Source: JAPPLB01 sp965218555
GTDB lineage: Bacteria > Acidobacteriota > Terriglobia > Bryobacterales > UBA6623
Length of the DNA: 64,000 bases
Assembly (NCBI GenBank): GCA_965218555.1
Contig: OZ244625.1
Location: 2,480,001 to 2,544,000, forward strand
Direction: 5' to 3'
Below are positions 59,343 through 64,000 of this stretch, in pieces. The notes beneath the pieces are model-generated. The model did no database searches. It saw only the letters and a program-made list of their open reading frames with translations, and was not told the DNA's origin. Position 1 is the first letter of the stretch; every line of letters begins with the position of its first letter. The translations under genes were made by a program, and so were the position numbers.

Positions 59343-59372
59343 GCGGAGCCGTCGAAGAAAAAAGGAGAAGAC

Positions 59373-59525
59373 ATGACAGAGATATTGATGGTGTTGGGAG
59401 TATTCGTCGCCGGACTGGCGATCGGTTTCGGGACTGCCGCCGTGACCGAGACGCGGGTCGAGCGCAAGCTCGACGAGCGATTCGGCGCGCTGCGGGACGA
59501 TATCGGGGAGTGGATCAAGCGATGA
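59373..59525 (+). CDS. Small membrane protein of the lysis cassette
   Basis: 50 aa with AAAGGAGAA upstream of the ATG. One N-terminal membrane helix (ILMVLGVFVAGLAIGFGTAA) is followed by a charged helix (TRVERKLDERFGALRDDIGE). Size, topology and position between lysozyme and a multi-helix membrane protein fit a holin or antiholin accessory. The stop overlaps the next start (ATGA). Confidence 0.65.
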   Translation: MTEILMVLGVFVAGLAIGFGTAAVTETRVERKLDERFGALRDDIGEWIKR

Positions 59526-59980
59526 TCGGGATGATCGCCGACCTCGCCGGCAAGGTCATCGGCCGTTACCAGGCCCGCAAGAAGGCCAAGGCCGCCTCCG
59601 CCGCCCGCATCGAGGAGAAGCGGGCGGATCTCGAGGTCGCCCGCATCGAGACTGAAATCCGCCGTCAGGAACGCACCGACACGGCCGATGTCGACTACGA
59701 TCTGCAGGTGCTGCGCAACCGCGAGCGGAGCCGGGCGGACGAGGTCCTGGTCGCGATCTTCGCCGGGATCTTCATCCTGCCCTTCATCGACGCGCTGCAG
59801 GCGACCTGGAGCGGCCGGCGCCTGGGGTTGGCCGAGGCGGTCGCCGCCGGCTGGCGGGCGCACGGCTACGACGGCGCCCCGTGGTGGTTCGAGTTCGCCA
59901 TGGTGGGCATCCTGGTCTCGACCCTGGGGCTGTTTCGGCTGTTCCGGATGTGGCAGGGCCGCCGGGACAAGGCGGGCTAG
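59522..59980 (+). CDS. Membrane protein of the lysis cassette, probable holin
   Basis: 152 aa, coupled to the upstream gene by ATGA. The N-terminal half is a long charged helix (ARKKAKAASAARIEEKRADL). Two hydrophobic helices follow (VLVAIFAGIFILPFIDALQA and FEFAMVGILVSTLGLFRLFR). Similar proteins occur beside endolysins in Mu-like phages and act as holins of the 3-TM/two-helix class. The exact family is not certain. Confidence 0.65.
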   Translation: MIGMIADLAGKVIGRYQARKKAKAASAARIEEKRADLEVARIETEIRRQERTDTADVDYDLQVLRNRERSRADEVLVAIFAGIFILPFIDALQATWSGRRLGLAEAVAAGWRAHGYDGAPWWFEFAMVGILVSTLGLFRLFRMWQGRRDKAG

Positions 59981-60016
59981 ATCATCGGTGCTGCGCAACA
60001 ACCGAACGGACCAACC

Positions 60017-60355
60017 ATGGACTACAAAGCTTGGCGGTTCTGGATCGACATCCTGCAGACGGTTCTGACGGCGGCTGTCGGGATCTACGTCTGGCTGGTC
60101 ACGCGCACGCGGGTGAACGCGGCGCGGATCAGCAAGATGGAAGATGATCTCGATGAGCGGCTCGACGGCCACGACCGGCGCTTGACGCGCATCGAGGGCG
60201 CCGTCGAGCACGGCCCGACGCGCGACGACCTCGGCCGCATCCATACCCGCATCGACGAGGTGGCGGCGGCGATCGCGCGGATCGAAGGAGAGTCGCATGC
60301 CGCCGCCCGCAACCTCGATCTGATCCATCAACATCTTTTGGAGAGACAGGCGTGA
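60017..60355 (+). CDS. DUF2730-family phage protein (Mu gp25-like)
   Basis: 112 aa. One membrane helix (WIDILQTVLTAAVGIYVWLV) is followed by a long coiled coil (ISKMEDDLDERLDGHDRRLT, RIHTRIDEVAAAIARIEGES). DUF2730 proteins sit between lysis genes and gp26/gp27 in Mu-like phages, exactly as here. A spanin-like or lysis-regulating role is plausible, but unproven. Confidence 0.8.
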   Translation: MDYKAWRFWIDILQTVLTAAVGIYVWLVTRTRVNAARISKMEDDLDERLDGHDRRLTRIEGAVEHGPTRDDLGRIHTRIDEVAAAIARIEGESHAAARNLDLIHQHLLERQA

Positions 60356-60415
60356 GCCGGCCGGAGAAAAAAGCGTGAGCCGGACGGAGAAAAAAGCGTG
60401 AGCCGGTTTTTCCTC
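60353..60415. repeat. Short tandem repeat with A-tracts
   Basis: GCGTGAGCCGG occurs three times, alternating with CCGGAGAAAAAA- and ACGGAGAAAAAA-type tracts (unit about 23 bp). The last unit continues as TTTTTCCTCCGC, which can pair with the A-tracts, so a terminator-like hairpin is possible. Confidence 0.5.
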
Positions 60416-60431
60416 CGCGGAAGGAAACAGC

Positions 60432-60728
60432 ATGAGCTATCGCGTACTACTTGACGAACATCTGCGGTTGGCGATCCTTCAGCTCCTCGAGCAGGACGCC
60501 GACTACGCGCACAACGAGATCGTGCTGCAGGGCGCGTTGGAGCAACTGGGGCACGGCGTGAGCTTCGACCGGCTGCGGTCCGAGCTGGCGTGGCTGGGCG
60601 AGCAGGGGCTGCTCGTGGTCACCGACGTCGTCGGGCTGCAGTTGGCCAAACTGACCCGCCGCGGTTCAGACGCGGCTGGGGGCCGGACGCGCGTCCCCGG
60701 CGTGGCGCGCCCGCGGCCTGGGGGCTGA
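60432..60728 (+). CDS. Mu gp26-like small phage protein
   Basis: 98 aa. The winged-helix-like core LRLAILQLLEQDADYAHNEI and VLQGALEQLGHGVSFDRLRS, then LAWLGEQGLLVVTDVVGLQL, matches the VpaChn25_0724/Mu gp26-type protein found between DUF2730 and DUF3486 genes. The last ~20 residues are Arg/Gly/Pro-rich. Possibly DNA-binding in packaging. Confidence 0.75.
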   Translation: MSYRVLLDEHLRLAILQLLEQDADYAHNEIVLQGALEQLGHGVSFDRLRSELAWLGEQGLLVVTDVVGLQLAKLTRRGSDAAGGRTRVPGVARPRPGG

Positions 60729-60732
60729 CCCC

Positions 60733-61299
60733 GTGCGCCGGCGATCCTGCATCGACACCCTCCCCGAGGATATCCGCAAGTCGCTCCATGCCTGGTTGCG
60801 CGATCCCGGCATGACCCAGACCGAGGCGGCCGAGCGCACCAATGCGCTGCTCGAGGAACTGGGACTGCCGGAGCGGGTCAGCCAGAGGGCTGTCAGCCGC
60901 TACGACCAGCGCATCCGGGCGGTCGGCGAGAAGCTCCGCCAGTCACGTGAGATCTCGCAGATGTGGATCGCCAAGCTCGGCAGCGCGGCCGGCGGGCAGC
61001 TCGGCCACCTCGTCACCGAGATGCTCCGCACGCTGGCCTTCGACCTCGCTATTCAGCTCCAGAACGCCGAGCTTGATGATGAGACGCTGCCCGGCGTCAT
61101 CGAGGCGGCCCGCAAGGTTGCACAGATGGCCTTGCAATTGGAGCGTTCGAGCGAGATCCGCGCCCGCCGCGAGCGCCAGATCAAGCGCGAGGCCGCCGAG
61201 GATCTGGCCGCCAAGGCCGCCGGCGAAGCCAAAGCGGGTCGCGACTTCAGCCCTGAGCGGCTGCGCGAGATCGTCCGGGAGATCTATGGCGCCGCCTGA
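60733..61299 (+). CDS. DUF3486 protein (Mu gp27-like, probable small terminase)
   Basis: 188 aa from a GTG start. CIDTLPEDIRKSLHAWLRDP and TQTEAAERTNALLEELGLPE form the N-terminal HTH-like region, followed by SQRAVSRYDQRIRAVGEKLR and a long helical body. Mu gp27-like proteins act with the gp28 terminase in DNA packaging. The gene overlaps the next by 14 bp. Confidence 0.88.
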   Translation: MRRRSCIDTLPEDIRKSLHAWLRDPGMTQTEAAERTNALLEELGLPERVSQRAVSRYDQRIRAVGEKLRQSREISQMWIAKLGSAAGGQLGHLVTEMLRTLAFDLAIQLQNAELDDETLPGVIEAARKVAQMALQLERSSEIRARRERQIKREAAEDLAAKAAGEAKAGRDFSPERLREIVREIYGAA

Positions 61300-62704
61300 A
61301 GTTCAGCCGGTGGTCCTCTACCCCTACCAGCAACGCTGGCTGGCCGACAAGAGCCGCCTCAAGTCCGGCATGTTCTCGCGCCAGAGCGGGAAAACCTTCA
61401 CTGCCACTCTAGAGATTGCGGGCGACTGCGTGGAGGCCGAGGCCGCCGGTCGACGTGCACGCTGGGTGATCCTCTCGCGCGGCGAGCGGCAGGCGAAAGA
61501 AGCCATGGAAGAGGGCCTCAAGCTGCATTTAAGAGCCCTTCGAGCGGTGTTTGAAATCCGCGATATCGAATACCTGCTGGACGACCGCAAGAGCAAAGTC
61601 ACCGGCGTGGAGGTCAGCCTGCCGGGCGGCTCGCGCATCACGGCACTGCCGGCCAATCCCGACACGGCGCGCGGCTTCTCGGCCAACGTGCTGCTCGACG
61701 AGTTCGCCTTCCACGCCGACAGCCGCAAGATCTGGGCGGCGCTGTTTCCGGTGATCTCGGCCGGGAAGAAGCTGCGGGTGATCTCGACGCCGAACGGCAA
61801 AGGAAATAAATTCCATGAGCTGATGACCGGCCGCGAGGGGGGGGCGGAGGAAAAAAACCCCTGGTCGCGGCATGTGGTGGATATCCATCAGGCGGTCGCC
61901 GAGGGGCTGCCGCGCGACGTCGGCCTGCTGCGGCGCGGCCTGAACGACCCCGACGCCTGGGCCCAGGAGTTCGAGCTCGAATGGCTCGACGAGGCGAGCG
62001 CCTGGCTGAGCTACGACCTGCTGGCCGCCGTCGAGCACGAGCGCGCCGGCGATCCGCAAGCGTTCACGGGCGGACCGGCCTTCATCGGCAACGACATCGC
62101 GGCGCGAAGAGATCTGTGGGTCGCGTGGGTGTGGGAGCGGGTGGGCGACGTGCTGTGGACACGCGAGGTGCACACCCTGCGGCGCGCCTCGTTCGCCGAA
62201 CAGGCGGCTACGCTGGACGATCTGGTGGAGCGCTACCGCCCGCTGCGGATCGCGATGGACCAGACCGGCATGGGCGAGGCCCCGACCGAGGAGGCGAAGC
62301 GCCGCTACGGCGAGCAGCGCGTCGAGGGGGTGCTGTTCACAGCGGCGGCGAAGCAGCACATGGCCACACTGCTCAAGCAGCACGCCGAAGACCGGAAGAT
62401 GCGGATTCCGCCGGATGCCGCGGTCCGCGCCGATCTGCACTCGCTGCGGCGGGTGACCACCCCGGCGGGGAACGTCCGCTTCGACGTGCACGGCGGCGAG
62501 GGAGACGGTCACGCCGACCGCGCCTGGGCCGCGGCGCTGGGAGTCTACGCGGCCGACACGCCGGTCGAGGTGTACGACTACCGGCCGGTGCGGAGCCGCT
62601 ACCGCCCGGAGACCGGGTGCGGCAGCCGCCGGCACGACGACGACCGCGACTCCGGATTCCGTCGCGTGCGGGCGACGGGCGGATTCGTGCGGGGGGCGAT
62701 CTGA
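61286..62704 (+). CDS. Terminase large subunit (Mu gp28-like)
   Basis: 472 aa. Walker A lies at residues 31-37 (FSRQSGKTFT), Walker B in NVLLDEFAFHADS, the coupling segment near LRVISTPNGKGNKF. The C-terminal RNase H-like nuclease has acidic residues in FIGNDIAARRDLWV and RIAMDQTGMGEAP. It packages phage DNA into proheads and cuts it. The start at 61286 follows from overlap with the gp27-like gene. The stop overlaps the portal gene start (TGATG). Confidence 0.93.
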   Translation: MAPPEVQPVVLYPYQQRWLADKSRLKSGMFSRQSGKTFTATLEIAGDCVEAEAAGRRARWVILSRGERQAKEAMEEGLKLHLRALRAVFEIRDIEYLLDDRKSKVTGVEVSLPGGSRITALPANPDTARGFSANVLLDEFAFHADSRKIWAALFPVISAGKKLRVISTPNGKGNKFHELMTGREGGAEEKNPWSRHVVDIHQAVAEGLPRDVGLLRRGLNDPDAWAQEFELEWLDEASAWLSYDLLAAVEHERAGDPQAFTGGPAFIGNDIAARRDLWVAWVWERVGDVLWTREVHTLRRASFAEQAATLDDLVERYRPLRIAMDQTGMGEAPTEEAKRRYGEQRVEGVLFTAAAKQHMATLLKQHAEDRKMRIPPDAAVRADLHSLRRVTTPAGNVRFDVHGGEGDGHADRAWAAALGVYAADTPVEVYDYRPVRSRYRPETGCGSRRHDDDRDSGFRRVRATGGFVRGAI

Positions 62705-63969
62705 TGGCCGATGAGATCCGCCTCTACGGCCCCGACGGCCGCCCCGTGCGCAAGCGCGATCTGACCCGCGAGGCGGGCGCGCCGACGCTGACCGGCGTGC
62801 GGCAGCTCTGGCGCGGCGAATCGATCGCCTCGGGGCTGACGCCGCAACGCCTGGCGGCGATCCTGAGGACGGCGGCGGACACGGACGGCCACCAGCGCGA
62901 CTATCTGACGCTGGCCGAGGAGATGGAGGAGCGCGACCCGCACTACGCCGCCGTACTGGGAGTGCGCAAGCGGGCCGTCTCGGGGCTCGAGCCGACGGTC
63001 GAGGCGGCTTCGGATGACGCCGGCGACGTCGAGCTGGCCGACGCCGTCCGCGAGCTGGTGCGGGCGCCGGCGTTCGGCACGCTGCTCGACGACTGCCTCG
63101 ACGCTCTGGGTAAGGGGTTTGCGGCGGTCGAGATCATCTGGGACCGCTCGACAAGCGAATGGCGGCCCGAACGCTACGAGTGGCGCGATCCGCGGTTCTT
63201 TGTTTTTGACTACGAGGATGGCCGGACCCTGCGATTGCTGGACGAGGCCGACAGCTTCCGGGGCATCGCGCTGGCGCCCTGCAAGTGGATCGTCCACGTG
63301 CCGCGGCTGAAGTCGGGCCTGCCGCTGCGCGGCGGGCTGGCTCGGCTGGTCGCTATCGCCTATATGGTCAAGTCGTACACGGTCACCGACTGGACGGCGT
63401 TCGCGGAGGTGTTCGGGATGCCGTTGCGGCTGGGGCGATACGGGGAGCGCGCGACCGAGGCGGATATCGAGAAGCTCGTCGGCGCGGTTGCGAACCTGAG
63501 CACCGACGCGGCCGCGGTGCTGCACGAATCGATGCGGATCGAGTTCGTCGAGCCCGGCAACCGCACCGGCGGCGCCGATCTGTTCGAGAAGTTGGCGATG
63601 TATCTCGACAAGCAGGTCTCTAAGGCCGTGCTGGGGCAGACGATGACGGCCGACGACGGCAGCTCGCAGAGCCAGGCCAAGGTCCATGACGAGGTGCGGG
63701 GCGACATCCTGCGCTCCGACGCGCGGCAGCTCGCCGACACGCTGAACCGCGATCTGGTCCGCCCGTTTATCGACCTGAACCGCGGGCCGCAGGATCGGTA
63801 TCCGCGGCTGGCGCTGCCGGTTAACGATATGGAGGACATCCGGACGCTGGCGGAGGCGCTTGAAAAGCTCGTCCCGCTGGGGCTGGGGGTCGAGGCCTCG
63901 GTAATCCGCGACAAGCTGGGACTGCCGGACCCCGAAGACGGCGCCGAGCTGCTGGGCCGGGAACCATGA
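62704..63969 (+). CDS. Portal protein, DUF935 family (Mu gp29-like)
   Basis: 421 aa starting MADEIRLYGPDGRPVRKRDL. EEMEERDPHYAAVLGVRKRA, GFAAVEIIWDRSTSEWRPER and YMVKSYTVTDWTAFAEVFGM followed by PLRLGRYG are hallmark DUF935 segments. SKAVLGQTMTADDGSSQSQA is the conserved loop. It forms the dodecameric portal through which DNA enters the head. Translation is coupled to the terminase. Head genes are expected beyond the right edge. Confidence 0.93.
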   Translation: MADEIRLYGPDGRPVRKRDLTREAGAPTLTGVRQLWRGESIASGLTPQRLAAILRTAADTDGHQRDYLTLAEEMEERDPHYAAVLGVRKRAVSGLEPTVEAASDDAGDVELADAVRELVRAPAFGTLLDDCLDALGKGFAAVEIIWDRSTSEWRPERYEWRDPRFFVFDYEDGRTLRLLDEADSFRGIALAPCKWIVHVPRLKSGLPLRGGLARLVAIAYMVKSYTVTDWTAFAEVFGMPLRLGRYGERATEADIEKLVGAVANLSTDAAAVLHESMRIEFVEPGNRTGGADLFEKLAMYLDKQVSKAVLGQTMTADDGSSQSQAKVHDEVRGDILRSDARQLADTLNRDLVRPFIDLNRGPQDRYPRLALPVNDMEDIRTLAEALEKLVPLGLGVEASVIRDKLGLPDPEDGAELLGREP

Positions 63970-64000
63970 ATGCGCACAAGTGACTCCCATGAGGTCGCAA
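63970..64000. other. Right edge of the window
   Basis: Only a five-codon frame (MNAHK) is present after the portal stop. A gp30-like minor head gene would be expected next but is not visible. Confidence 0.4.

Noticed and set aside
60842..61285. N-terminal extension of the terminase
   Set aside because: The extension is a Ser/Arg-rich out-of-frame reading of the gp27-like gene; the terminase starts at 61286.

Overview
The window is GC-rich DNA from a free-living Gram-negative-type bacterium. An acidobacterial host (Bryobacterales-like) fits best: it has secreted PQQ-propeller, LRR, CehA-type, M2, M12A and paired M16 proteins, a hslVU operon beside an FN3 lipoprotein, coaBC next to a family-4 uracil-DNA glycosylase, and a TAT-exported GH10-like protein. 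This assignment is inferred from gene content, since no rRNA or tRNA is visible. Several chromosomal genes have a -10 box 6-10 nt before the start codon, so leaderless or nearly leaderless mRNAs look common.

Positions 1-31118 are chromosomal: extracellular and envelope proteins, then housekeeping genes (hslV, hslU, udg, coaBC, fpg) and two M16 peptidases. They are interrupted by an IS481 element, an IS5-family element, a decayed transposase and two copies of a 182-bp MITE-like element. Positions 31363-34935 are an insertion cluster (IS630, then IS21 inside an older inverted-repeat element).

From about 36.5 kb to the right edge is a prophage or phage-derived island. It has a Y-family polymerase, a siphovirus/GTA-like tail operon (tail tube, two assembly chaperones, tape measure, distal tail proteins, NlpC/P60-like protein, 1254-aa J-like protein), a sugar and hydroxylase cassette, a lysis cassette and a Mu-like packaging module (DUF2730, gp26-, gp27-, gp28- and gp29-like). 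The island is full of short inverted repeats, partial segmental duplications and truncated genes, and it carries minus-strand genes (Sel1-like proteins, DUF1640-like proteins, a TAT-exported GH10-like protein). It looks rearranged and partly decayed.

The most interesting unit lies at 51.3-55.3 kb. The J-like tail protein carries 43 uninterrupted collagen Gly-X-Y triplets with X-Lys-Gly sites. Directly downstream, one reading frame, broken only by a TAG codon, encodes a GT25 (collagen galactosyltransferase family) domain, a PLOD-type glucosyltransferase domain and a lysyl-hydroxylase-type 2OG-Fe(II) dioxygenase domain. It is followed by the C-terminal remnant of a second 2OG-Fe(II) oxygenase and by galE, which supplies UDP-galactose. 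Together these form a candidate phage system for hydroxylating and Gal/Glc-glycosylating a collagen-like tail fibre, parallel to animal and mimivirus collagen modification.

The phage genes also share a repeated promoter module: the palindrome ACTGAAG-N2-CTTCAGT, then a -35 position, 17 bp, and a -10 placed 6-7 nt before an ATG. There are four copies in the island and a fifth at 10.4 kb. The layout resembles activator-dependent late promoters such as those of phage Mu.
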